DNA of 64,000 nucleotides from Phellopilus nigrolimitatus (lineage: Eukaryota > Basidiomycota > Agaricomycetes > Hymenochaetales > Hymenochaetaceae): assembly GCA_021029095.1 (NCBI GenBank), contig JAJOHG010000088.1, forward strand, positions 47,637-111,636, read 5' to 3'. Both the position numbers and the translations under genes were made by a program. The notes under the pieces are model-generated. The model saw only the letters and a list, made by a program, of their open reading frames with translations, made no database searches and was not told where the DNA came from. Position 1 is the stretch's first letter; the number at the start of each line of letters is the position of its first letter. This document shows positions 1 through 10,775 of this stretch, one piece after another.

Positions 1-1047
1 CAAACGTTCTTCACGATGCGTATCTGGAGATGTACGTATACGTTTGCTAGTTTGCTATATCCTTGCACAACTGCTCAGATCGCTGACGACGCGTCTGTGC
101 CATTCAGTAAGCCATAAGAGTGTTTATCTTACCGGGGCCGTCTATATTTTCGTGCTCACGCAGCTCGTCTCCACGCTTGGTGCGTCCCTCAGTTCAATAC
201 TGACCACGCATTCTGACGCGGTTGTAACAGTGTACTTTGGCACCGCGATTCATTTCAAGCTATTCGCTGAGTTGCTCGCAATCAAGAATCTTACGCGGTC
301 CATAAACGTCGTAAATGCGATCGCAGACGCTGCGATTGCGGCCTCGCTAGTCTTCCTACTCCACAAATCACGCACAGGCTTCCGCCAGAGCGAGACGATT
401 CTCAACCGCCTCATTCTCTTCACGGTAAACACGGGTCTCATCACGGGCCTGACGGCAATCGTATGTCTGGTGATGAACTTGGTGTTCCCGACGACGTTCC
501 TATACATTCTTTTCTACCTTATGACGAGTCGCTGTGCGTGGTTTGTCCCTTTTCTTTCCTAAAAGTGTCGCTAACGGTGTGCCCTGCGTTGTATAGTATA
601 CATGAACTCGCTTCTTGCGACATTAAACACACGCAAGAGCATTCGCCGCGGCGGGCTGGGTGACAGCGCCGAGTCGACCGGTCCGGCTGACATCTCGCTG
701 GGTCAATTCCGTGCGCAGCAGCTTGATACCGACGCATCATCGTACAACAATGTCAGTGTTTCCCTCATTTGTTCACTCCCCACGATTGTTTTGCTGACTT
801 CGGATAAACACTTCAACAAAATCGTAGAGGCAAAAAATGTCAATCAAGATAGATACTGAGACAACGCGGGAAATAGATGAAGTAAGTCACAATCATTGCA
901 CGGTCAGCTGTCTTTGCCGACTGCAGCGTACACAAAGGGTTCTGAAGGCTAATCGCGCGGGCATTGCAGGTCGACGAAGGCCGCACACCGTCCGAAATCG
1001 ATCTCGAAGCCTCGTATTCGCGCATGGACAAATCAGGCGCTATTTGA
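1..1047 (+). CDS. DUF6534 membrane protein, 3' part (5' end outside the window)
   Basis: This is the C-terminal part of a multi-pass membrane protein of the fungal DUF6534 family, whose molecular role is unknown. Exons 1-31, 108-533, 597-751, 828-881 and 970-1047 join in frame into 247 residues and a TGA stop, all with GT-AG introns of 63-90 nt. The first exon ends in QTFFTMRIWR, the typical motif before a family intron. Then come hydrophobic helices, the hallmark loop FLLHKSRTGFRQSET, the segment NRLILFTVNTGL, and after the next intron YMNSLLATLNTRKSIR. The tail is hydrophilic and cytoplasmic in character. No frameshift is visible, so the visible part looks functional. A second, complete family member lies at 26.6-28.3 kb on the other strand. 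Confidence 0.85.
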
Positions 1048-1764
1048 TTTTTTTTTTTCTGGGCAAGAGAGAGGGACGAAGGTCGTTCTATTCAAGTAAG
1101 AGTGGGCTCTACTGGTTTATCATGTGGTGCGTTTTGGAAGCGGGGTGTGCCACAGAAATGCAATGTATATATACTACATGTAGACAAGGTTAACAATTAG
1201 AAATAGCAAGATTTTCGGAACCAAAAAGTATACCCCGGATCTCGTATTAAAAGATCCCAAATGGTCCTGATGATCCAGAAATGGAAGACATACGCGTGTG
1301 CAAATTGCTATGCAAGGTAAGAGGTGACGTAATTTCCAAAAATATATGTTTGCCATCCCTGCTATTCATATCGCTTGTTCGAGTTTTGCTTTCCCCACAT
1401 TATGACATGATGCTAGAAGATGCTGAGCCTTTGCTCTCTTGTATTCGAACTCTCCTTTCAAAATCCGAGATACTTATGTTGAGTGACGAAATGCTTCCGA
1501 GAAACTGACCTGAGAAATCAGTGACGGTTGATTGGCAGCCGACCTTCGAGACCGATTTCTTGGGAACCGAAAATCGGCATACGATCCCCAAGCCTAGCAG
1601 AACCTAACCTTCTCGCTTAGTGAAGTAATCTCAGCTCCGCATACCTTCAGACTGCGGCTGCTATAGTGCCGGACGCTGCCGTCTCGGCTTAGCGACGTTA
1701 TGCGGGTCTATTTTATCCCTTCGTCGTTCATACCGATTTCATTTTCTCCTCGACTGATTCTATC
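1048..1764. other. Intergenic, DUF6534 gene to P450
   Basis: I see no convincing gene here. Short open frames lack codon or splice support. The last ~150 bases should hold the promoter of the downstream P450, but no clear TATA element stands out. Confidence 0.5.
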
Positions 1765-3552
1765 ATGGGCAACCTCATTTATTTCGACGTCCTCCTTGGT
1801 TGCGTGGGCGCCTATGTCCTCAAGCGCTATCTCGCTTCAGGCGCAGACCACCCGCCCCTCCCGCCTGGTCCAAAGCCAAAGCCGATCGTTGGCAATCTAC
1901 TCGATTTGCCCCCGCCCGGAACCTATGAATGGCTGCATTGGGCAAAGCACAAGGAGCTCTATGGTGAGTAGCAAAGGTTTCAGACAAGGAGAAATGAACT
2001 CTTAATGCCGTAGAGCAGGACCTATCAGCTCCGTTACGGTCATGGGCCAGACGATCATCATCCTCAATGAGCTCGAGCTTGCGAATGAGTTGCTCGATAA
2101 AATGTCTGCGGTCTACTCCGACCGCCCCGTGCTTGTTTTCGGCGGCATCATGGTCGGCTGGGAGAATGCGCTGCCCTTGTTGCGCTACGGCGAGCGCTTC
2201 CGCATGATTCGCAAGACTCTGCATCATACGATCGGCTCGAATTTTGCGATGCGTAAGTACTACGATATCGAGGAGCGCGAGGTGCGCCGCTTCCTACTCA
2301 AGGTGCTTTTGAAGCCAGAGGAGCTATCCGAGCACGTTCGAAAGTTAGTCAACAATCTGTGAGCTGGTTAGAAACCAAGCTAATAACCTCTACAGCCTCA
2401 CCGGTGCGCTCATCTTATCCATATCTCATGGATACCAGATCGAGCAGGAGAAGAAGGACCCGATGGTTCAACTAGGAGAGGATGCGCTCGCCGAGTTTTC
2501 TCTCGCCGCCCAGCCCGGATCTTGGCTTGTCGATATCCTCCCTTCTCGTATGTACCTCGTTCAGTTCACGTTTCCATAAATAAATAAATAAAAAACCTTC
2601 AGTTCGCTTTCTCCCAAACTGGTTCCCGGGTATGGCATTCAAGCGCATCGCGGCGAAGTGGGCACATAGGGCAGACGAGCTCATCGAGAAGCCACACGCA
2701 TTCACAAAGCAGCAGATGGCCATGGGCAATGCACGACCCTCGCTGACCCAAGAACTACTTGACTCGCACAAAAACAAACCCACGCCCGCGGAGGAATACA
2801 TCATCAAGTGGTCCGCTGCTGCGATCTATGGTGGTGGTGCGGATACGACGGTCAGTGCGACATACGGCTTCTTTCTCATGATGCTGCAGCACCCCGAGGC
2901 GCAGCGCAAAGCACGAGAAGAAATCGACGATGTCATAGGGCACGACCGCCTCCCGACGTTCGCGGACCGCGAGCGCCTGCCATACGTCGACGCGCTCCTT
3001 AAGGAGGTGCTGCGCTGCTCTCCCGTCGTGCCGATGGGCCTTCCGCACGTTGGCACTGCGGATGGCGTCTTCGCGGGTCACTTCATCCCCAAAGGCGCGA
3101 TCATCATGGCAAATATCTGGCAATTCAACCACGACGAGAGTACTTTCCATGAACCGCACGCGTTCCGCCCTGAGCGTTTCCTCGGGGTCGATGGGCGCGC
3201 CCCCGAGCAAGATACACACGCCATCAGTTTCGGTTTCGGGCGGCGCATTTGTCCTGGTAAAGAGCTTGCGGATCACACTCTTTTTCTCACAATCGCGATG
3301 GCGCTCGCCGTGTTCAAAATATCAGCTCCGCTTGACGCTAATGGGAACCCGATCGAGCAGAGCGGAGCGTACGTACCTGGGCTCATCAGCAAACCCGTCG
3401 ACTACGCCGCCGTACTCAAACCACTCTCCGAAAGGGCAGAGGCACTAATCCACAGTATCTCGTTCGACCACCCGTTCGAAAAGGGCGACTCGGAGGCACT
3501 CGAGGGACTCCGCTGGGAGAAACAGCCCGCGCCGTTCCCCGCGACGTACTAG
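1765..3552 (+). CDS. Cytochrome P450 monooxygenase
   Basis: A complete microsomal P450 of 546 residues from four exons (1765-1963, 2019-2358, 2396-2547, 2603-3552), all phase-consistent with GT-AG introns. It has an N-terminal membrane anchor (residues ~1-25) followed by the Pro-rich hinge PPLPPGPKPKP. Later come the I-helix GGGADTT (~306-312), the ExxR motif KEVLR (~363-367), PERF (~419-422) and the heme loop FGFGRRICPG with its Cys ligand near residue 446. All catalytic hallmarks are intact. The architecture resembles the large agaricomycete P450 families often annotated as O-methylsterigmatocystin oxidoreductase-like. The substrate cannot be inferred, and no terpene or polyketide synthase is nearby. 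The start was chosen because the anchor begins directly at this ATG. Confidence 0.95.
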
Positions 3553-4096
3553 TGTCTCCAGGCATCTTCTCATACGTCGCTTGATTTTACGCTCGTACCC
3601 ACATATAAGCCACTCGCAGATTATATCCCATCACTTTCATTATGTAAAAGTACATTTGCAAAATGATACGGTAGCTTTTTACATCGAAATTTTCAAGTTG
3701 CAGCAGGCAGGATCTTTGAGATCGAAGGCGTAGTAAAGCTGCAGGCTTTCAGCGAAACTACTTTAGCGATAAGTGACATGGGGTGTATGGGAGTAAGGAG
3801 AGTGTATGTGCCTGAATCGATGAAAGCCACAGAGGTACATGTACATGTACTACATATGCGAGAAAGCACTGGTGCGATCGACACTGCTCGATGCTTTGCC
3901 GATGATTCTCTGTTCAAGACTTCAAGCCCAGTGAAAAGTGACTCGTGCGAGATCGAGCCGTATCGTGGGGGATCGAGCGCAATCGAGCGAGTTCGGATGG
4001 CCGTTCGAAATTTGCTTCATGATTTATTTTAGATGTTTGATTTGCGTTAGCGAGTGCTCGATGCGAACGGAAAAAAAAGTGAAATCGAAGCCAAGT
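3553..4096. other. Intergenic after P450
   Basis: P450 3' flank. No coding signal is seen. The only low-level structure is a short self-complementary GTACATGTACATGTAC run near 3836-3851. Confidence 0.4.
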
Positions 4097-4520
4097 CTTT
4101 GACGGTCGTTACTGGACAAAATAGTGGACTTAGACTTGAGATAGTGATGATCATCGATGATCATCGATGATCATCGATGATCACTAGTGATCACTGGTGA
4201 AAACCAAGTCCAAAAGCTATTCATCGATGATCACTAGTGATCACTAGTGATCGTCGATGAATGGGCACTTGGTTTTCATCGTTCACTAGTGATCACTAGT
4301 GATCATTAATGAATGGGCACTTGGGTTCACTGTTCATCAGTGATCATCAATGAATGTCGTGCTTCGACTTGAGTATTCACCAGTCATTGATGAACAGTGA
4401 AATTCTGTTTATTCAAGTCTAATAAAAAGCCTCATAAATGAGCAATGATCAGTGAATGGACTTGACTGGCGTTCACCACTCATCAGTGAGTGGTGAATGC
4501 CTCAAATCCGAGATCATCCG
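4097..4520 (+). repeat. TGATCA palindrome array, copy 1 (foldback-like)
   Basis: The core at 4145-4200 and later patches to ~4500 are built from 10-bp units such as TGATCATCGA and TGATCACTAG. TGATCA is itself a palindrome, and each unit joins the next into longer palindromes. The left flank contains GACGGTCGTTACTGGACAAA (4101-4120). A clearly related flank, reverse-complemented, closes copy 2 at ~9655-9676, so the two arrays are inverted relative to each other. No coding capacity is seen. It could be a foldback transposon, a non-autonomous element or a satellite. The ends are approximate. Confidence 0.75.
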
Positions 4521-6604
4521 ACAAAAAAGACTATAATTTAATATTTAGTAGTAACACAGCCGCAAACTGTGATCGACGTTCTGCTTCGTCCTGGTACGCG
4601 ATATCGGGCGGACACCCGCCCTCGTTCCCACGCTCTCGTCCAACCCAGCTCCTGAGGTTTCGAAACAATCTCCTCGTCTCGTCTGCACAGTCCATCACGT
4701 CCAGACGCAGCTTTGGAAGCAGACACATAACGCTGTGCATGCGTCGACTATGACGGCCTAAGTTTGTCCGACACCTCGTCGCTCGTGAGTTTGGACAAAT
4801 ACAAGAACCGCAATAGCAGCGGCTCTTCGCTGTCTCTTTCGTTCGGATTGGCGGCGCACACCGAGCCGGAGGATGAGAGCGTCACTTTCAGCTCGAGGGA
4901 CACCGGGTTACTCGTGCAAAAAACGAAGACAGTCATGAACGGCGGGAGCGGGTCGACAGTGCAGGACTTCCACACCTTGTATGGCTTGGAGTCTGAGTCT
5001 GACGCAAGCACGTTCGATGGTACGTCCTTGGTGTCCAAATCTCTGTTTCATTTTCTGTTTTGTTCTGTTTTGTTCTAACATCTAGAAAAAAGAGCGGTAC
5101 CCCGCGGATCCTTCTGCAGTTTTCAAGCGGCTGAAGTTGTCGAATCCTCCGAGTCCATCGAGCGAAATGCGCAATGGCTGCACGACCAGACGTCGCGCGC
5201 TATCAACGGCATCATGACACCCGAGTCTGTCGTCTCCGATGGTTCCTCACTCGTGCTGAATGGCGACGATCTGGATGCGCAGAGCCCGTTTGACGGCGAC
5301 CTTGCACTGCAGCAGGACAACGGCCACTATTACTACACGTACACCTCCGGGAACTCGCCGTCCGCAGCATCCGCATCCGCTGGTCGCGACGACGTCAGTA
5401 TCGGCGAGCATGGCAGCCACTGCGTCGCGGACTGGCGCGATCCAAAGCTACACTGGCTTGCGTCTCAGAAGAAACTTGCGCAGCCCCAGCTTAAGTCTGG
5501 TTCGTCCGATTACCCCTCCCCCTCCTCCTCGTCGAATCGCCAATTCGCATCCTGGTCGACCTCCGACCCACTTTCACGCACCGCGGACACCCCGCCCGAG
5601 GTCCGGCAGCGCGTGCCACCCGCATGCACGGACTGCTCCGCGTGCGGCGTTTTCTCAACGCGTTCCACTACGTGTGCTCGACATGCGGGGAGCGCACGCC
5701 GCGCCCGCGCGCGAGCCCCGGCGCGAACGGGCACACAAACAGGAGGGGCAAAACGCGCGCCGACGTGTCGATGTTCGACCCGCTCGTGCACCCGCCGCGC
5801 GCACACACGAACGGCAAGCCGTTCCCCGCGCGCCCACGCCCGTTGCCCACGCTCCCCTCCGCGCCCTCCGTGTCGTCTGCGTCGTCGTCGTCGACGGGGG
5901 GTACGAGCTGTGCCCAGGCTGCTTCGAGACGGCCGGCGTGCTGCATGCACTGGCGGGCGGTGCGGCGCCCGACGAGCCCACCTCGGCCTTGCCGGAGGAC
6001 CAGCGCACGCTGAGCCAGCTGCGGCGCACGGCGCCAAGGCAGAAAGGCCACTTCCTCCATGCGTACCTCGAGAAGCTGCGGAGCGTGTCGGGGTGGATAG
6101 ATGTTGGTGCGTGTCTTCTTTTGATCTCGATATTAGTGGATGCTAAGTAGCCCGGATGGTGCAGAGCAAGACAATATAAGTGAATATACGATCTGCAACA
6201 CCTCTCTGACAACGCAGCGCTACAAATGCGCATCGTGCAAAAACTTCGTACTCTGCTGCGCGTGCTACAAGTCTGTGGTCTCCACCAATCATAATGTCCT
6301 TCTATGTACTTTAACTTGTCTTCTCCCCCCATTTTTCTAGCCAAGTACACGAAATACATCCTTCACACCTTTCCTCGATGTTCCCGACCGGCCACACCGT
6401 TCTCGAAGCGAGCCTGACCTGGAGCTGACAAATAACTTGAATATTGATGGACTCGGGGACAAATGTAAGCCATTCGTATCTCTAAATGAAATAAATATTG
6501 ACAATCCCGGATTGTAACAGCGCTAACACATCCAAATGTCAAGTGTGCCCAGTAAGTCCACTATTACCTTTCTTTTAAGGAAGACTGATAAAATCTGATA
6601 GTTG

Positions 6605-7702
6605 TCTTATGGACATATCTTACGTGAACTCTTCTGCTGCTTCGCTTTGGGATCCATCCCCATCTTCGTTTTCCTCCATGACAGCATTCAACATACCACT
6701 TGTATTCTTCTTCTGCGCAGGGAGCACGAACGGCGGCATATCTTCCTGTTCATCGGTATCGACAAACTGTAGACGCTGGCTAAAGAGGCTTTGACTGTCC
6801 ATTGCTGAGCGTGACCCAGAAGGAGGGGAATCATCAATGTCCTCCAAACAGCCGAAGAAATGGTCAACCTTCTCTTGCGAACGCCGAAGAGGTGTCTGTT
6901 CGCCGCGGGGAAATGTCCACGTCTTGTTGAGTGAAGCGCGGTTAACATGCCCTACGCTTTGGACTACGGGGGAAGGCAGTGGAACAGGCGTTGGACAGGG
7001 GGATGAAGACGGCGAAGGCGACGGGGATAGCGATCTTGAAGATAACGGAACATCGCTCCGCGACGGCACTGGCGTACTGTTGGCAGCAAGACGGAAATGG
7101 GATAAAGAATGTGGCAGATCCTCGTCAAAACTGGACGTTGAACGCGTAGGGCTTGTGAAGCTAAGATCAAAAGCGTCTTCGTCTTCGTAGCGTGCAAGCT
7201 CGTTGTCTTCCTCGAAGGCCCCATCGTCACGCTCGTCTGACTCCTCTTCAACGGCCCTTCAGAGTAAAAGGAGCCTTGAGAGCTTGCCGGCCCTCTTCCT
7301 CCGAATCAACTGTTGTACAAGCTGAATCGATGCTCATGAAACCAATCCCCTTGCTTCGAGCCTGGATATTGAACGCCTTGCACGCCTCCTTCGGCTGCTC
7401 TCCCGTAACTCTGGGAGTCTCTAGGATACCAGCCTCGTCGAGCTGACGGATGAGTTGCTCGCGGTACGCCTGCTCGGTAGCCAATGTGTCGCGAACTTTG
7501 TAGAGCTCGATCTCAACGCCTTTCCTCGCTTGAAGTAACGACTGCGCATCATTGAGTTGCCGCTTCGCAACGTCTGCATCCTCCTTGAGCGCAGCACACT
7601 CTTGAAGGGCTTGTCGAAGTTGAACCTGAGTCGTCTCCAACCTGCGGGATATGCTAGAAACTTCTTCCTCTTTCACCTTGAGCTGGCGATCTTATGGACA
7701 TA
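6605..7702. mobile_element. 1,072-bp insertion with 13-bp target site duplication
   Basis: The 13-mer TCTTATGGACATA occurs at 6605-6617 and again at 7690-7702. Removing 6618-7689 plus one copy rejoins the ZZ finger exactly in frame (HCLMDI to VGARFHC), directly after a splice acceptor at 6600-6601. The insert is therefore a clean insertion with target duplication. It has no terminal inverted repeats and no poly(A). Its sequence is the sense strand of another gene lying on the minus strand, ending 2 bases after that gene's stop codon. The duplication length fits LINE-type target-primed insertion, but the missing tail is atypical. Confidence 0.85.
6620..7676 (-). pseudogene. Coiled-coil protein fragment carried by the insertion
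   Basis: Read on the minus strand, the insert opens with a heptad-rich coiled coil (first ~80 residues, e.g. LRQALQECAALKEDADVAKR). It passes through the segment KAFNIQARSKGIGFMSIDSA, then an acidic region (VEEESDERDDGAFEED), a Ser/Pro-rich tract and the segment KTWTFPRGEQ...VDHFFGCLEDIDDSPP, ending at a TAA stop at 6620-6622. The 5' end is truncated: a stop precedes the coil right at the insert border. One frame change lies near 7250 (TLKGR to AVEEES). No intron is evident over ~1 kb, unusual here and suggesting a processed copy. I do not recognise the parent gene. Confidence 0.6.
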
Positions 7703-9309
7703 GTAGGCGCTCGTTTCCATTGCACGATTTGCGAGTCGGTGGATATATGTTCGAATTATGAAGCTGCTGGCTTGCCTGGGAACCTAGATACTGACGATGG
7801 TGGTGACAATACCTCCCACATCATGATCAAGGTAAATATGCTCGACAGATAAAACACAGTTCTGACCAAACTGACCAACTCATCTTATCGAAGATCCCCA
7901 TCCCCTTAAATTCGAGCAAAGTGCAGACAGCGCGCGGCCGCTATGGACCGGTCGCGACTCACTGTACGTACAGCGCACACCCAGAAGACGCGTGCGCGCG
8001 GACTCGCTTCGGGAGGCCGACGCAGTCACCATCATCGGGTCCGGCTCGAAACATGCACGCAGCGGCTGCTGCGACCGCAAGGCGCTCGACCTCCGCATCG
8101 CGTGCAAGGGGTGCAACCAGAGCAACGTCGGCGTGCGGTTCCAATGTGCGACGTCTGCAACGAAGACCCAGTCGTATGGCTTGTAGTGTTTTCCCTATAT
8201 TTGCAAAATGATGCGGGGCTTGACTGGAGCTGTTGTTCGCTCTTCGTATTGCTCCGTTCAGTGCGCCAACTGCGAGCAGCGATCGTATCTTCTTCACGAC
8301 TTAATGCATATTTTCTTTAAGCTACCGCGGCCCGTGGACCGTCCGATTGAGTCGCAATTTGCCATTCTGCCAATCCTGTACGTCCCCAACGCATTCCCTT
8401 CACATATCGTGTTCCGTAAACTAACGTCTGTTCGCGGATGTTAGGTACAGGCAGCCCGCAGGTCCAGCAGGTCGACTCAACCCCTCTCATCCCAAAGGTC
8501 CGTACACCCTTCCGTGTCCGGAAAACCAGTCTTCTTTTTCTGACGCAGTTTCATCTGCTGTTCCAGTTTATCTCGCGACACTTCACCACAACGCGGTGCT
8601 GTGTGATCACTGCATGGACTGCATCAAAGGCGTGTGGTTCCGTTGTGTGTACTGCGCGAAGGATCTCTGCGATGTGTGCGAAAACTTGAGTCCGCACGCG
8701 CACGATCGCACCCATTTCTTCTATGTTTTTAAGGCGCCGGTGAATACTTTATTCTCTTGTGCTTTAAGTTTTTGTGCCTCTATTGTTACAACTCGGTTTA
8801 CTCTATTTTAGGTGGATATGCAGATCTTCAGGTGAGAATAAATGTCTCTGTGTCACGTTTTACCTGACCGTTCGTTGCTTCGCAGGAGGACGCAGAGCTG
8901 GATAATCTGGAAGGGAGCCCACCGGTGCTGAACTATCCCGTGTATTACTTGTAATGTCACTTCTGTTTGCTATCATTTTATTTCCAATTAGCATCACATG
9001 TATTTTGCCTTCCTGTACTTCCAGTGCTTGTTGTATATGTAGCGGATGCATTTCAATCTTCTTGGATGATTTATGGGTTGGCTCAGAGTGCAAAAAAGTG
9101 TAATCAAGACATAGTAATGTGTTGAGGGGCACTCTAATTTATGTTTGTTTGGAAAAGAAAACTAGACAATGAATTGTTCATGAGTGTGGCTTGAATGGAG
9201 CTCCGGGATCTACCCTATGACGTGCCACCGACTGCAGCTTCGAAATGATGTGTCATAAGGACATCGGGTCTGGTCGGAAAGAAGGTTATTTGTAATAAAT
9301 CTTGTCTTT

Positions 9310-9676
9310 CAAGTCGTTTTCATTGATCATAAATGAACAATGATTAAGATTTGACTTTTTAAAAATCATTACTCATTGATGATCATCAATGATCATCAAT
9401 GAGTAGTCATCACCAGTGATCACTAGTGAGCAACGAAAACATAACTTTTTTCATTGATGATCACTGATGACTAGTGAATTCCAAGTCTCCGTTCATCGAC
9501 GATCATCGATGATCACTAGTGATCACTAGTGATCATCGATGAATAGCTCTTGGACTTGGTTTTCACCAGTGATCACTAGTGATCATCGATGATCATCGAT
9601 GATCATCGATGAATTTCCCAAGTCAAAGTCCAAAATCCCAAGTCCAATGTTTTTTGTCCGATAGCGACCGTCATAC
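9310..9676 (-). repeat. TGATCA palindrome array, copy 2 (inverted to copy 1)
   Basis: The same 10-bp units (TGATCATCGA, TGATCACTAG) recur between ~9370 and 9612. They are followed by a flank reading TTTTTTGTCCGATAGCGACCG, whose reverse complement matches the left flank of copy 1. The two arrays point in opposite directions and enclose the ZZ pseudogene. The left border near 9310 is fuzzy. Confidence 0.75.
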
Positions 9677-9930
9677 AAGTCTGTGTACTGCAGACAACAG
9701 AGCTGCGCATGGCTTATGTAAAATTTGTCGTTCGCAGGTCGCTCCTTGTGCTCCCTGGTATGATGTCTGCAAACTGCACGACGTCTTCTTTAGAATTGTT
9801 CTCGGACTTTGAGCAGTGGGTTGCAATTGCAGCCAACTGTATTCGACGCGAGGCATCTTGTTTAGTTGCAAGTTCAAGGATGCAGAGCTTGGGGACGGCC
9901 ATACCCTTGCGGTTACAACACTAGAAGGTA

Positions 9931-10775
9931 TTGCCGGTTCCTCGACAGCGCTGCGACTCACCCAGCAGTACGGACAGCCTCCAGCACCAGATCTGGCTAG
10001 CGCTGGCGAACGAAATGGTGAGCAAGGCTCGCAGCGAGAACCCGGCGGAGAGAGGAGACGAAAAAAAAGCGGCCAAAATTGCTCACATGGTTCGTTTCTC
10101 TTCCTGTACTCTGCATTCAAAATGTCTGATCTGTTTCGTGTATTGAAGAGTCGCTGCAATGACCTCATGACACAATCCGACAAGGACTTCATTACCCGCA
10201 TTCAAGTCTCGCAGCTCGTCACTTTTGACCCATACACCAAGGATTCCTACGCCCAAGTGTATGGGTCGCTCCTGTGCTTGCAGATGGGCATCAATGCCAA
10301 CGAAGAATGCGTGCTAAAGTTCGGGTCGGGTAAGGGCGTCGGCTTCGGTCTGAACCAGTGCGGAGGAAACAGGCGCTCGAACGCGATGGCAGCGGATGGA
10401 AGCGCAAGTGGTGAGGGTCATCGATAATGCCAGGCAATGGGAGAAGAAGGGCCTGCTCGCCATTCACAGCCTTCAGGGTGCTTTAGGAAAAACTGCTGGG
10501 CATAGCTACAAGGCGGCTCCACGCCAACTGCTACAGGTTGACACCAACGGCTCCTCTGAGTCCGTTGCGCATGCCATGGCCATATCTCGAAGGACAGCGG
10601 TAAGGAGAACATTGCTGGTACTGCGAAAGAGGCGGCTAAACGGGGCCACTCGGCGCTCGGTGCTCATGGCGATGAAGCTACAATCAGGTTACCTGGTTGA
10701 CGAAGAGCCTGACACGTCGTATGCAAAGATCCTCTCACTCGCAGGGAATGCCTCGTCATTCTACGTGTGGCAAGG
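9931..10775 (+). pseudogene. PAT1: PAT1-like mRNA decay factor, fragment
   Basis: PAT1 links deadenylated mRNA to the Lsm1-7 ring and decapping in P-bodies. The fragment reads ARSENPAERGDEKKAAKIAHM (up to 10090, minus a residue), then an intron, then NDLMTQSDKDFITRIQVSQL and DPYTKDSYAQVYGS, the signature of the fungal PAT1 C-terminal region. It continues VLKFGSGKGVGFGLNQ and, one frame away, MEAQVVRVIDNARQ with GALGKTAGHSYKAAPRQLLQ. The frame breaks at ~10386-10390 by one extra base. The N-terminal half is missing and the 3' end fades after ~10650. It lies just beyond the second palindrome array. A functional PAT1 is expected elsewhere in the genome (inference). Confidence 0.7.

Larger units (their letters stand above)
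4731..8954 (+). pseudogene. Multi-ZZ-type zinc finger protein, disrupted
   Basis: A degraded copy of an agaricomycete protein with about five ZZ zinc fingers. Recognisable finger pieces are LNAFHYVCSTCGE with YELCPGCFETAG (~5640-5945), YKCASCKNFVLCCACY (~6220-6290), KCAHCLMDIVGARFHC (~6560-7720, split by an insertion), CKGCNQSN with CDVCNEDP (~8100-8170) and CDHCMDCIKGVWFRCVYC (~8600-8660). The family-typical ending PPVLNYPVYYL runs to the stop at 8954. Many introns are intact. However, the frame breaks by single bases near 5650, 5900, 6360 and 7930 and by two bases near 8150, and a 1.07-kb insert interrupts finger 3. No ATG is seen in frame at the 5' end; the first exon is missing or decayed. 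ZZ fingers usually bind protein ligands. Confidence 0.85.

Noticed and set aside
4531..4740. Minus-strand frame with plausible amino acid composition
   Set aside because: No start context or homology. It may be the opposite strand of a lost first exon of the ZZ gene.
5510..6060. Several long minus- and plus-strand open frames over the ZZ gene
   Set aside because: GC-rich shadows of the coding strand; only the plus-strand pieces carry ZZ cysteine patterns.
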